The translations under genes and the position numbers were made by a program. The notes under the pieces were generated by a model that was given only the letters and a program-made list of their open reading frames with translations, did no database searches and was not told the DNA's origin. This document shows positions 8,853-17,103 of a stretch of 64,000 nt of DNA, piece after piece. Source of the DNA: Photobacterium obscurum (GTDB lineage: Bacteria > Pseudomonadota > Gammaproteobacteria > Enterobacterales > Vibrionaceae); contig NZ_JAKRRW010000005.1 in assembly GCF_026191635.1 (NCBI RefSeq), positions 310,001 through 374,000 of the forward strand, written 5' to 3'. Positions within the stretch are counted from its first letter, which is position 1. Every line of letters begins with the position of its first letter.

Positions 8853-10040
8853 TTATTCAAAAAAGGCAAAACTGCCATAGGCTACGATTAGCGCCGGTAA
8901 GGTCGAATATAGCGTAGCCATTAACGCGGCCTTAGGGGCGAGTGCGATTGCCGGGAAAAGCGCATCGCCGTCATTGCTGATTGCATTGCCTAGTTGTGCA
9001 GACAGTGGCACAGCACCAGTGATATATAGGCTGGTTACCAGGATCTGCGGCCCGCAGCCTGGTAATAAACCGATTAGAATGCCCATTAGGGGTAATAATA
9101 CTGCCCAGTTTGAAAAGACGGCTGCAGGATCCAGCCCTGTCCAGAAAACTGTCAGTTCAAACAGTAAAAATGCTCCGATGACCCAGCTGGTGACAAAGTT
9201 GGTGTCTTGCGCTATTCGTTGGAAAAAATTGCTATTGTCTTTGGGCTCTTCTGCAACCGCTGATTGATAATCGGTAACCTCGCGGCTTGTTGCCCAGAGT
9301 AACATAGCGCTCAGCGCCGCAGCGGCACCAATATAACTGATGGTGCCGGCTTTTAAGTGGAAAAATCGGTCAATATCTATTTGAAGCGACCCCATGATGG
9401 CAATAACCGTGGCTGGTAGCAGTGCCCACTTCCAGAACAACCCCTGGAGTTTCAATACTGATTGATTTTTGTCGTGAGCATGGTTGTTAGTTGCTGCGTC
9501 TTTGGCTTTCGACGTTTTGGGGCGCATAAAGTCAATGCCATGCACGGCATCAACTACCGCACCTGAAAATAGACCGACGACAAACCCGATAGCGACAATC
9601 ATTAACCCTGTGCCTGGATCGGCTGCAAGCAGTAAAAAAGCGGCATCGCCCATCGTTGCTGTTAATACGGCAACGACAGCCCCGAAGCTAAGCCGGCCAC
9701 TCACAAATTGGGTGATCACGACAATCGCTCCCCCACATCCGGGTAGCGCTCCCATAAAGGAGGCAAATAGCACCTGATATCGAGAATTGGTTTCGAGTAC
9801 CTTATTGAGACCGCGACTTTGGTTCAACTTGGCTGAAATAAAGTGATACAGAGAGAGAGTTGCAGCGACGTAGCTGGCAACTTGCCAAAACGCATCGGAC
9901 AAAACTGATACCGTAAGCCCGTGGGTACTGGGTGCTGCCAGCAGAGCGATTAATACTGCTGGTAAAATTAGGCGCTTGTTTGCCAGCTGCCATTTGGGGC
10001 TTTGAAGCTGATGGCTAATGGCTTTTGGTATTGATGCCAT
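8853..10040 (-). CDS. Putative 10-TM manganese/heavy-metal transporter (ArsP_2 family)
   Basis: The 395-residue integral membrane protein has about ten hydrophobic segments. It carries two related motifs, GALPGCGGAIVV in the first half and GLLPGCGPQILV in the second, suggesting an inverted-repeat fold. A His-rich loop (TNNHAHDKNQ) separates the halves. This matches the family annotated as putative manganese transporter or 10-TM heavy-metal exporter (PF11449, from memory). A strong Fur-type operator at 10073-10106 precedes the gene, so iron control is likely. GGAGTCC precedes the ATG. The metal and the direction of transport are not proven by sequence. Confidence 0.75.
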   Translation of the reverse strand: MASIPKAISHQLQSPKWQLANKRLILPAVLIALLAAPSTHGLTVSVLSDAFWQVASYVAATLSLYHFISAKLNQSRGLNKVLETNSRYQVLFASFMGALPGCGGAIVVITQFVSGRLSFGAVVAVLTATMGDAAFLLLAADPGTGLMIVAIGFVVGLFSGAVVDAVHGIDFMRPKTSKAKDAATNNHAHDKNQSVLKLQGLFWKWALLPATVIAIMGSLQIDIDRFFHLKAGTISYIGAAAALSAMLLWATSREVTDYQSAVAEEPKDNSNFFQRIAQDTNFVTSWVIGAFLLFELTVFWTGLDPAAVFSNWAVLLPLMGILIGLLPGCGPQILVTSLYITGAVPLSAQLGNAISNDGDALFPAIALAPKAALMATLYSTLPALIVAYGSFAFFE

Positions 10041-10072
10041 AATGGACTCCGAAAAACACTAATGCAAGTGAG

Positions 10073-10106
10073 AATTATTATCATTTAAATCTTAATGATA
10101 ATAATT
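10073..10106. promoter_or_regulatory. Fur-type operator upstream of the metal transporter
   Basis: AATTATTATCATT (10073-10085) and AATGATAATAATT (10094-10106) are a perfect 13-base inverted repeat separated by 8 bases. They are built from GATAAT-type hexamers as in Fur boxes and lie 33 bases before the transporter ATG, where a bound repressor would block the promoter. Confidence 0.8.
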
Positions 10107-10147
10107 TGCAAGTGTTTTATCGGATACCATGAGTATGGGAAGAACAA

Positions 10148-11104
10148 TTACAGCAAATGAGTACTATATAGCAGCGTGATCCCGAGGCTACAGGTAAACA
10201 ACGAGCCCAAGGTAGTCATTGCGATCACATTGGCTGCCAGTTTGGCATTAGCCCCCATAGAACGCGCCATGACGTAGCTGGCTGCAGCGGTTGGTGCGGC
10301 ACTCATCAGGAAAATTATCCCTAATTCCAGCCCTCTAAATTCCAGCCAATAACCTGCCAGGCTGATCAATCCCGGAGCGATGATCAAGCGGCCGCAGGTG
10401 GAATAATTCGCGTTGGATGAATCTTGTCTGAGCTGTTTGAGATCCAGGCTAGCCCCGGTACACAGCAGGGCTAGTGGCAGGGTCATATCGGCGAAATAGC
10501 TGCCAGACTTTAATAGAATCCCTGGGATATCAACCTGTAACAGTGAGAACGGGATAGCAGCACAAATACTGATGATCAATGGGTTTTTGACGATCGAGCG
10601 GAGCAAGTAGCCAACGCTGAGTGACTGGCTGCCTGGCGAAGAGCGTGTCAGGGTGATCACTGCCAGAATATTATAAAGGACAGTGATCACAGCGACATAC
10701 AACGAGCCAACGACCAAGCCAGTTTCACCAAAGGCATTGGCGACATAGGCGAGGCCAATGATCCCCGTGTTAGCCCGAAATGCGCCTTGAACAACCACTC
10801 CTGATTCTCGTTTATCTTTAATCAACCAATGAGCCAGCAGTTCAAAAAGCAAATAAGTCAGCGTGTTAGCTATAACAGCAAAAATCAGCAGGTTGACGTT
10901 ACCGATTTGCTGCAAGTCGGCTTTTACCACACTGAGAAACAGCAGTGCCGGAAGCGTCACCGTGAACACCAATTTGGAACCGCTCTCAATGAACTTATCT
11001 TCAATCAGTCCGTAGCGTTTTAGTGCGATGCCAAGCCCCAGCATGATGAAAATAGGGCCCGTTACCGAAAAAGAGTAGTTAAGCTGAGTCAGAAATTCGT
11101 TCAT
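10148..11104 (-). CDS. AEC-family (auxin efflux carrier-like) transporter
   Basis: The membrane protein of 318 residues has about ten hydrophobic segments. It starts MNEFLTQLNYSFSVTGPIFI and carries the typical GLGIALKRYGLI and ANTGIIGLAY segments of the AEC/MdcF group. Bacterial members export or import small organic acids such as malate or malonate; the substrate here is unknown. I chose the ATG at 11104, preceded by AAGGATATTG, over a frame extension of 25 residues upstream. The gene is divergent from the AraC regulator at 11882, and three GGAACnATGATCAAG motifs lie 140-250 bases upstream. It may therefore belong to the same regulon as the proline genes. Confidence 0.8.
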   Translation of the reverse strand: MNEFLTQLNYSFSVTGPIFIMLGLGIALKRYGLIEDKFIESGSKLVFTVTLPALLFLSVVKADLQQIGNVNLLIFAVIANTLTYLLFELLAHWLIKDKRESGVVVQGAFRANTGIIGLAYVANAFGETGLVVGSLYVAVITVLYNILAVITLTRSSPGSQSLSVGYLLRSIVKNPLIISICAAIPFSLLQVDIPGILLKSGSYFADMTLPLALLCTGASLDLKQLRQDSSNANYSTCGRLIIAPGLISLAGYWLEFRGLELGIIFLMSAAPTAAASYVMARSMGANAKLAANVIAMTTLGSLFTCSLGITLLYSTHLL

Positions 11105-11243
11105 TATCAATATCCTTATTGTGCGATCTATTTGTAACACAAAAAGGACTGTTGTTGGCACAATAACGGGCGTAGTCACGGTGTCTAAAAATAAGCTGTT
11201 GATATTTCAAGCATAAATACTATTGTAACCCCTTGAATTACAG

Positions 11244-11258
11244 TGGAACTATGATCAA
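11244..11258 (+). promoter_or_regulatory. GGAACnATGATCAAG motif, copy 1
   Basis: The bases read GGAACTATGATCAAG. It is the first of three direct repeats spaced 49 and 45 bases apart upstream of the AEC carrier gene. Confidence 0.55.
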
Positions 11259-11292
11259 GCCAGACGAATTAACGGCCAGTGTCATTTCAATT

Positions 11293-11307
11293 GGAACGAT
11301 GATCAAG
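11293..11307 (+). promoter_or_regulatory. GGAACnATGATCAAG motif, copy 2
   Basis: The bases read GGAACGATGATCAAG, in the same orientation as copy 1. Confidence 0.55.
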
Positions 11308-11337
11308 AAGGATCCTTGTTTTGATCTTTATTGAAAT

Positions 11338-11352
11338 GGAAGCATGATCAAG
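11338..11352 (+). promoter_or_regulatory. GGAACnATGATCAAG motif, copy 3
   Basis: The bases read GGAAGCATGATCAAG, one change from the consensus, in the same orientation. Confidence 0.5.
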
Positions 11353-11598
11353 GTGGCGATCGTAAGTTTGATGTAGATGCCCTGCTGAGGGCGGCTTTTC
11401 TGCTTTGTTCGGCGCAAGCATGAACTAGCGTTATTTTTTAATATATTGAAAAATATAAAAATTATTTCGCTTTTTAGCGTGGGTTATTACAGCGATTAAA
11501 GCTTAACCAACATAAATAAGAGTCGCAAAGCAGATTAGGAGTCGCCAAATGTACACGATGTTGAAAATTGAAATGACATCAGCCGTAAAAATGCCACT

Positions 11599-11613
11599 CT
11601 TGATCATTTTTCC
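11599..11613 (-). promoter_or_regulatory. GGAACnATGATCAAG motif, copy 4
   Basis: On the minus strand the bases read GGAAAAATGATCAAG, about 270 bases upstream of the AraC regulator start. Confidence 0.4.
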
Positions 11614-11881
11614 GTATATGCTGGCATCGCCTTCGATGGTTGGATCTTTGGCATTTCCTATAATTATATTGTAAGTACGTTTAGGTTCTGACGAGATGAT
11701 CCTGCTGTATGTAACCGAGCCATACCCCTGCATGCAGCGTTTAATTAGGTAATCAAGTCAATTTATCGACTTACTAACCGTTCTCAGTTGGATTGAGAAC
11801 CATTTAATGCATCGGGTTCTGGTGCGAATATGTTATTCTGAGCCAAAATCAGATAACGCACATTTTATGTTTCAATGACAT

Positions 11882-12667
11882 ATGAATATTAAGCCCAAAT
11901 CACCGAACTTTAAGCCGTCAGAGATTGTCGCTTTGCCACAGCAAATGGATCATCATAACCATGGTTATAACCAGGTGGTGATCGGTTTATCCGGGCAGAC
12001 TGAATTTGATATCGAAGGCTACGGTAATCTGGTCTGTCCCGGCCAGGGATGTCTGGTGACGGCTGATTCCGAACATGCGTTCTCGGGGATCGGCAAAAAT
12101 GAGATTCTGGTGTTAAATGTCCCCGTTGATCAGGTGCAGCCTTCTTATTCTATGGAAAGGATGGAGCGCTTGTTCGAACAGTCCAGCTACTTTCATCTTG
12201 ATAGCCAGGCGCAAAACCTGATCCAGGCTCTGACTGCGGAGATGACGGCTCACCCGGATGACTTGCTGCTTAGCAAGGCTTGTACCGATACCTTGATGTG
12301 TGTGCTGCAGCGCCATTTCAAGCCGTTAAATGAAGAGCGTCAGTCGCAACGGCTGAATATGGATATTATCGATTCGTACATACTTCAGCATCTTACTCGT
12401 AAAATATCAGTAACACAGTTGGCTGGTCTGGTCTTTTTGGGTGAAAGCCAGTTTCATTTTTTGTTCAAAGAGCAGACAGGTGTCACCCCGCATCAATATG
12501 TTTTAAAAAAACGTTTGGAAATGGCAAAGCAGCTCATTGAAGAGTCCCAATTGAGCCTGGCTCAGATTGCGCAAAGCTCCGGTTTTGCAAGCCAAAGCAG
12601 CTTTACCCAAGCCTTCTCTCGTCTCTACGGCAGGCCTCCCGCTCGTTACCGTAAAGATAACTGCTAG
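11882..12667 (+). CDS. AraC-family regulator, candidate PutR
   Basis: The 261-residue regulator has an N-terminal cupin-like sensing domain (MDHHNHGYNQVVIGLSGQTE, metal-like His cluster) and two C-terminal AraC helix-turn-helix units. The second unit reads LAQIAQSSGFASQSSFTQAF. It lies directly upstream of putA-putP in the same orientation, and I recall an activator called PutR for putAP in Vibrio vulnificus. The position therefore suggests a proline-responsive activator, although orthology is inferred. A repeated 15-base motif surrounds the gene, with copies before the AEC carrier, before this gene and before putA, and is the obvious candidate operator. Confidence 0.8.
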   Translation: MNIKPKSPNFKPSEIVALPQQMDHHNHGYNQVVIGLSGQTEFDIEGYGNLVCPGQGCLVTADSEHAFSGIGKNEILVLNVPVDQVQPSYSMERMERLFEQSSYFHLDSQAQNLIQALTAEMTAHPDDLLLSKACTDTLMCVLQRHFKPLNEERQSQRLNMDIIDSYILQHLTRKISVTQLAGLVFLGESQFHFLFKEQTGVTPHQYVLKKRLEMAKQLIEESQLSLAQIAQSSGFASQSSFTQAFSRLYGRPPARYRKDNC

Positions 12668-13090
12668 TCTAATTCTATATTTTAACCATTATTAATCAGT
12701 GGCTTAAGTTGATTATGAAACTTGAGCCTGTCTTACTCCCCTCTTGCTTATATTCCTGAACCTTTGCTATCCCCTCTGCATGATTACGTCAGATTTCCTT
12801 GATCATTGTTCTGTCAGGCTGCTTGTTTTATTCGTTTTTATCGGCAGCTTCTGGGCTTTTGAATTTGGCTGTTCGCTATATGAAACTAAAATTTTTGCTA
12901 GGTTTTGTGTCTATTTTTGTTAAAAACCGGACTTTTTCTAAAAATTATCGGAGAATATAGCAAGACTATCGGAGCTGTGGAAAATAAAATCCCCTCAATA
13001 GTAACACTGGTGTAACATTTATCCTGGGCGAAGCATCCATGCAATTTATTATGCTGGTATTCAATCAGGGTCATTATTGAGGGATTGATT
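12668..13090. other. putA upstream region
   Basis: 423 bases of non-coding DNA lie before putA. They hold one inverted copy of the GGAACnATGATCAAG motif (12797-12811) and otherwise AT-rich DNA that should contain the putA promoter. I saw no terminator for the upstream regulator gene. Confidence 0.45.
12797..12811 (-). promoter_or_regulatory. GGAACnATGATCAAG motif, copy 5, upstream of putA
   Basis: On the minus strand it reads AGAACAATGATCAAG, about 280 bases before the putA ATG. It links the motif seen near the AEC gene to the proline operon. Confidence 0.45.
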
Positions 13091-16000
13091 ATGTTCAATG
13101 CGGCAGATGTACTTCAGCCATCATTTATTGAGCGACCGTTAGATGAAATCTGGTCATTGATTTCGCCGCTCTATTCTGTTGATGAGTCTCAGTGGCTCAA
13201 GCAGCTACTGCCTCTGGCTGAGCCTTCAGAGCAAGAACGTAAATACACCACGGAACAAGCTGCGATGCTGATCGAGCGTGTACGTGCCGATCAGAACGCT
13301 ATTCAGATGATTGATGCGCTGCTACTGGAGTACAGCCTAGATACCAAAGAAGGTATTTTGCTGATGTGCCTGGCCGAAGCGTTGATGCGGATCCCTGATG
13401 CGGCTACGGCCGATGCACTGATCCGTGACAAACTCAGTGTGGCTGATTGGAAATCGCACCTGAAAAGCTCCGATTCATTATTCGTCAATGCGTCGACCTG
13501 GGGCCTGATGCTGACCGGCAAAGTGGTTACCATGGATGCCAAGGAAGACGGCACGCCAAGTCACGTCATTAACCGTCTGGTCAACAGAATGTCCGAGCCG
13601 GTGATCCGCCAAGCGATGAATCAGGCGATGAAAATCATGGGCCACCAGTTTGTTCTTGGCCGCACAATCGCCGAAGCCATGAAGAATGGCAAGGACAAGC
13701 GTGATCAAGGCTTCACATATTCGTTCGACATGCTGGGTGAAGCGGCACTGACGGCACAGGACGCCCAGAAGTATTTCAAAGACTATATCATGGCCATCGA
13801 AGCTGTCGGCCGAGATGCATACTCGAGCCAAAAGGGCTGCAACCCTAAATCGCCGGATCCTACCGTTTCGATTAAGCTGTCGGCCCTGCACCCGCGCTAC
13901 GACGTGTCGAATGAAGCACGTGTTTTGGACGAGATGTATAGCGCGGTGCTGTCGTTGCTTAAACGTGCCCGCGAACTGAATGTCGGGATCACCATTGATG
14001 CTGAAGAGGCTGATCGCCTTGAGCTTTCCCTGAAGCTGTTCGAGAAGCTTTACCGCTCTGATGTTGTGAAAGGCTGGGGACGTTTCGGTCTGGTTGTTCA
14101 AACTTACTCTAAGCGTGCATTGCCGGTCTTGGCCTGGATTGCTGCGTTGGGCAAAGAGCAGGGGGATGTGATCCCGCTGCGCCTAGTTAAAGGAGCCTAC
14201 TGGGATAGCGAGCTGAAGCTCTCTCAGCAGAGCGGGTTTTCTGGTTATCCGGTATTTACCCGAAAAGAAGCGACCGACAGTTCTTATTTAGCCTGTGCCC
14301 GGTTCCTGTTGTCTGAACATCTGCGTGGGGTCATTTACCCGCAGTTTGCCAGCCATAATGCCCATACCGTCTCTGCCATCATGGCGATGGCGACAACCAA
14401 CCGTGATTTTGAATTTCAGCGTCTGCATGGGATGGGCGATGCCCTGTATAACCACGTGATGGATATGCACCAAACCAACGTCCGTATTTACGCGCCGGTC
14501 GGTAGTCATAAAGACTTGCTGCCATACCTTGTTCGCCGCTTGCTGGAAAACGGCGCCAACAGCTCGTTTGTTCACCGCCTGGTGGATGCGAACTGTCCGG
14601 TTGAAACCCTAACTCATCATCCGGTTGATGAACTGCGCTCGCGCCCGACGTTGCATAACAGCCTGATCCCGCTTCCACCTCAGATTTTTGGTGAAGAGCG
14701 AAAAAATTCAGCTGGTGTAAATATCGATATCGAAGCGGAATGGCGCCCGTTCTCCGATTCCGTCCAGGCCTTTAGCCACCATCAGTGGCAGGCTGGGCCT
14801 ATCATTAACGGAGAAATGCTATCAGGGAATGAGCAGGCGGTCACCGCCCCTTATGACCGCCGCGAATCGGTCGGATCGGTAAGCTTTGCCAATGCCGATC
14901 TGGTCGACAATGCGATTGATAGCGCGGCAAAAGCGTTCCCAGAATGGTCACAGCTACCAGCCGCACAACGTGCCCAGTGTCTCGTCAAATTGGCTGATCT
15001 GCTAGAGCAGCATACCGGCGAGTTAGTGGCACTGTGCCACCGCGAAGCGGGCAAAACCATTCAGGACAGTATTGATGAAATTCGAGAAGCGGTTGATTTC
15101 TGTCGCTTCTATGCGGCGCAGGCGGAAGCTGATTTTGCCGAAGCCAAAACCGTCATCGGTTTTGATGGCACCAGTAAATTATTGAGCTATCAGGGGCGTG
15201 GGGTCTTTGCTTGTATCAGCCCGTGGAACTTCCCGCTGGCTATTTTCCTCGGTCAGGTTTCAGCTGCCTTGGTGGCGGGGAATACCGTGGTGGCTAAACC
15301 GGCTGAACAGACGTCGCTGATTGCGTTCCGCGCGATTGAGCTGATGCTGGAAGCGGGGGTACCGGCCGGCGCTATTCAGTTCGTTCCGGGTAACGGCGCA
15401 GAGGTGGGGGCACCATTGACCTCTGATCCGCGTATTGCCGGGGTGGCTTTTACCGGCTCGACCGAAACGGCGCAGCTGATCAACCGTTCGCTTGTTGCCC
15501 GTGATTGCGATCCGGTGCCGTTTATCGCTGAGACCGGCGGCCAGAACGCCATGATTGTCGACAGTACTGCTCTGCCTGAGCAGGTGGTACGTGATGTTGT
15601 GCGTTCAGCCTTTGCATCTGCCGGCCAGCGCTGCTCGGCTCTGCGGGTACTGTTTGTCCAGGAAGATATTGCCGATCGCATCATTGCGCTCATCAAAGGA
15701 GCGATGGCTGAGCTGTCGGTGGGACGACCGGAGCTTCACAGTACTGATGTTGGCCCGGTGATTGATGCCCAGGCCCGCGAAAAGCTGCTGACACATATCC
15801 AGTCGCTGAAAAACCAGGCCAAAGTTGTTGCTCAGGCCACGTTGGATGAAGAGTGCCAATACGGTGACTTTGTTGCTCCGACGGCGTTTGAAATCCCAAG
15901 CATCGAGGTACTGAAGAACGAAAACTTCGGCCCGATCCTTCACATTGTTCGCTTTAAGGCCAGTGAGCTGGAGCAAGTGATCGATCAAATCAACAATACC

Positions 16001-16219
16001 GGATTTGGTCTGACGATGGGTATCCATAGTCGTAACGAACGTACCTATTGTCACATTGAGCGACGTGCCCGTGTCGGTAACTGCTATATCAACCGTGATC
16101 AGGTTGGCGCCGTTGTCGGGGTACAGCCGTTTGGTGGTCAGGGGCTGTCGGGAACCGGTCCGAAAGCCGGTGGTCCGCACTACCTGTACCGTTTTACCAA
16201 AGATGTGTTTAGCGCTTAA
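13091..16219 (+). CDS. putA: Bifunctional proline dehydrogenase / P5C dehydrogenase PutA
   Basis: PutA oxidises proline to P5C with FAD and then to glutamate with NAD+. The 1042-residue protein has the proline dehydrogenase barrel first (VSIKLSALHPRY, RLVKGAYWD near 364, FEFQRLHGMGD). The aldehyde dehydrogenase domain follows, with PWNFPLAIFLGQ, Glu814 in ETGGQNAM and catalytic Cys848 in AGQRCSALR. No ribbon-helix-helix DNA-binding domain is present, so this PutA should not be its own repressor, in agreement with the AraC gene upstream. The C-terminal ALDH-like domain of long PutAs is missing here and is encoded by the next ORF. ATG at 13091 follows GAGGGA; a TTG two codons earlier is less likely. 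Confidence 0.95.
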   Translation: MFNAADVLQPSFIERPLDEIWSLISPLYSVDESQWLKQLLPLAEPSEQERKYTTEQAAMLIERVRADQNAIQMIDALLLEYSLDTKEGILLMCLAEALMRIPDAATADALIRDKLSVADWKSHLKSSDSLFVNASTWGLMLTGKVVTMDAKEDGTPSHVINRLVNRMSEPVIRQAMNQAMKIMGHQFVLGRTIAEAMKNGKDKRDQGFTYSFDMLGEAALTAQDAQKYFKDYIMAIEAVGRDAYSSQKGCNPKSPDPTVSIKLSALHPRYDVSNEARVLDEMYSAVLSLLKRARELNVGITIDAEEADRLELSLKLFEKLYRSDVVKGWGRFGLVVQTYSKRALPVLAWIAALGKEQGDVIPLRLVKGAYWDSELKLSQQSGFSGYPVFTRKEATDSSYLACARFLLSEHLRGVIYPQFASHNAHTVSAIMAMATTNRDFEFQRLHGMGDALYNHVMDMHQTNVRIYAPVGSHKDLLPYLVRRLLENGANSSFVHRLVDANCPVETLTHHPVDELRSRPTLHNSLIPLPPQIFGEERKNSAGVNIDIEAEWRPFSDSVQAFSHHQWQAGPIINGEMLSGNEQAVTAPYDRRESVGSVSFANADLVDNAIDSAAKAFPEWSQLPAAQRAQCLVKLADLLEQHTGELVALCHREAGKTIQDSIDEIREAVDFCRFYAAQAEADFAEAKTVIGFDGTSKLLSYQGRGVFACISPWNFPLAIFLGQVSAALVAGNTVVAKPAEQTSLIAFRAIELMLEAGVPAGAIQFVPGNGAEVGAPLTSDPRIAGVAFTGSTETAQLINRSLVARDCDPVPFIAETGGQNAMIVDSTALPEQVVRDVVRSAFASAGQRCSALRVLFVQEDIADRIIALIKGAMAELSVGRPELHSTDVGPVIDAQAREKLLTHIQSLKNQAKVVAQATLDEECQYGDFVAPTAFEIPSIEVLKNENFGPILHIVRFKASELEQVIDQINNTGFGLTMGIHSRNERTYCHIERRARVGNCYINRDQVGAVVGVQPFGGQGLSGTGPKAGGPHYLYRFTKDVFSA

Positions 16220-16247
16220 TGGCCGCCGAGTTGAGAAGGAAATAGCG

Positions 16248-16946
16248 ATGACGACAAGTATTCAAGCAATAGTAGATAACAGCTCTGCGGCCTGGGAAGG
16301 CTGGAATGGTTTGGGCTATGAAGCACGCACTCAAATTCTGGAGCGCTGGACAGAACAATTGGTGCCTGAGGTTCGGGCGATGGTGGAATATCAATGCCGC
16401 AATGCTGCCGAGCATGTCGCGGAAACACTGCTGATGCCAGGGCCGACCGGGGAAACCAATGAGCTTTACTGCGCCGGGCGCGGCAGTTTTATTGTGACTG
16501 CCGATGCTGACACACCACTGGTGGCAGTCGCGGGACAAATTGCTGCTGTTCTCGTGACAGGTAACACACTTTTCATTTGCCTGCCTTCAGACTTTGTACT
16601 GTCGGCGGGTGAATTAGTCGCACAGCTGGAAAAAAGCGGTTGTGCGCGCGGTGTCATCACTGCAATTGATAGCGATCAGCTTGCTGATCTGGTTAGCCAT
16701 CCTGTGGTTGCAGGTGTGGCCTATGCCGGAAAGCTGTCGACATCTCAGGCGTTAGCTCGCCAACTGGCTGCTCGAGACGGGTTGCTGGCTCAGTTAATCA
16801 GCGAGACTGATTGCGAGTCACTACCTGTTATTGGTAGCCCAACGTACTCGCTGCGTTTCGTGACCGAAAGAACACGAACCATCAATATCACAGCTGTTGG
16901 CGGCAACGCGACATTGCTTGAATTGGGGAGCGGTGAAGAACACTAA
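16248..16946 (+). CDS. Stand-alone PutA C-terminal ALDH-superfamily-fold domain
   Basis: The 232-residue protein starts at the ATG after AGAAGGAAATAGCG, 28 bases past the putA stop. It resembles the last 200 or so residues of long enterobacterial PutA. LLMPGPTGETNELY matches the LLPGPTGERN segment, and the end INITAVGGNATLLELGSG matches the NTAAAGGNASLMTIG terminus. The catalytic Cys and Glu of a working aldehyde dehydrogenase are absent. In long PutAs this domain covers the substrate channel and stabilises the oligomer, so here it may act in trans on PutA. Databases may call it 1-pyrroline-5-carboxylate dehydrogenase, which the missing catalytic residues do not support. It sits between putA and putP in one transcription unit. 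Confidence 0.75.
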   Translation: MTTSIQAIVDNSSAAWEGWNGLGYEARTQILERWTEQLVPEVRAMVEYQCRNAAEHVAETLLMPGPTGETNELYCAGRGSFIVTADADTPLVAVAGQIAAVLVTGNTLFICLPSDFVLSAGELVAQLEKSGCARGVITAIDSDQLADLVSHPVVAGVAYAGKLSTSQALARQLAARDGLLAQLISETDCESLPVIGSPTYSLRFVTERTRTINITAVGGNATLLELGSGEEH

Positions 16947-17059
16947 CCATAGTTGTTATCACAGATACTGTTCTTACAGTGCATTGAATGATTCGAAGCG
17001 CAGTAAAGGGTACATGTGACAACTCGGCTGAAATGTTTTCAGCACCATAAATCGAAGAA

Positions 17060-17084
17060 AAGCCCCCGCAATGAACGGGGGCTT
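17060..17084 (+). promoter_or_regulatory. GC-rich hairpin just before the putP ribosome binding site
   Basis: AAGCCCCC, loop of 9, GGGGGCTT forms a strong 8-base stem ending about 6 bases before GAGGG, the putP Shine-Dalgarno. It lacks a T-run, so it is unlikely to be a simple terminator. It may be an mRNA-stabilising or processing hairpin that sets putP expression apart from putA. Confidence 0.5.
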
Positions 17085-17103
17085 AAAGTGAGGGAACTCA
17101 ACA

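Larger units (their letters stand above)
11105..11881. other. Intergenic regulatory region with motif array
   Basis: About 780 bases separate the AEC gene from the AraC regulator. They hold four copies of the GGAACnATGATCAAG motif, listed separately. A 76-codon minus-strand frame (11503-11733) has a hydrophobic C-terminus but no Shine-Dalgarno and overlaps one motif copy, so I do not call it. Confidence 0.5.

Noticed and set aside
11503-11733. 76-codon minus-strand frame with hydrophobic end
   Set aside because: No Shine-Dalgarno, no homologous family recognised, and it overlaps one of the repeated regulatory motifs.
13478-16180. Long antisense frames inside putA
   Set aside because: They are mirror frames of a codon-biased gene without start signals or domains.
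13091-16219. PutA appears truncated compared with the 1320-residue E. coli protein
   Set aside because: The missing N-terminal DNA-binding domain is normal for vibrios, and the missing C-terminal domain is present as the next ORF.
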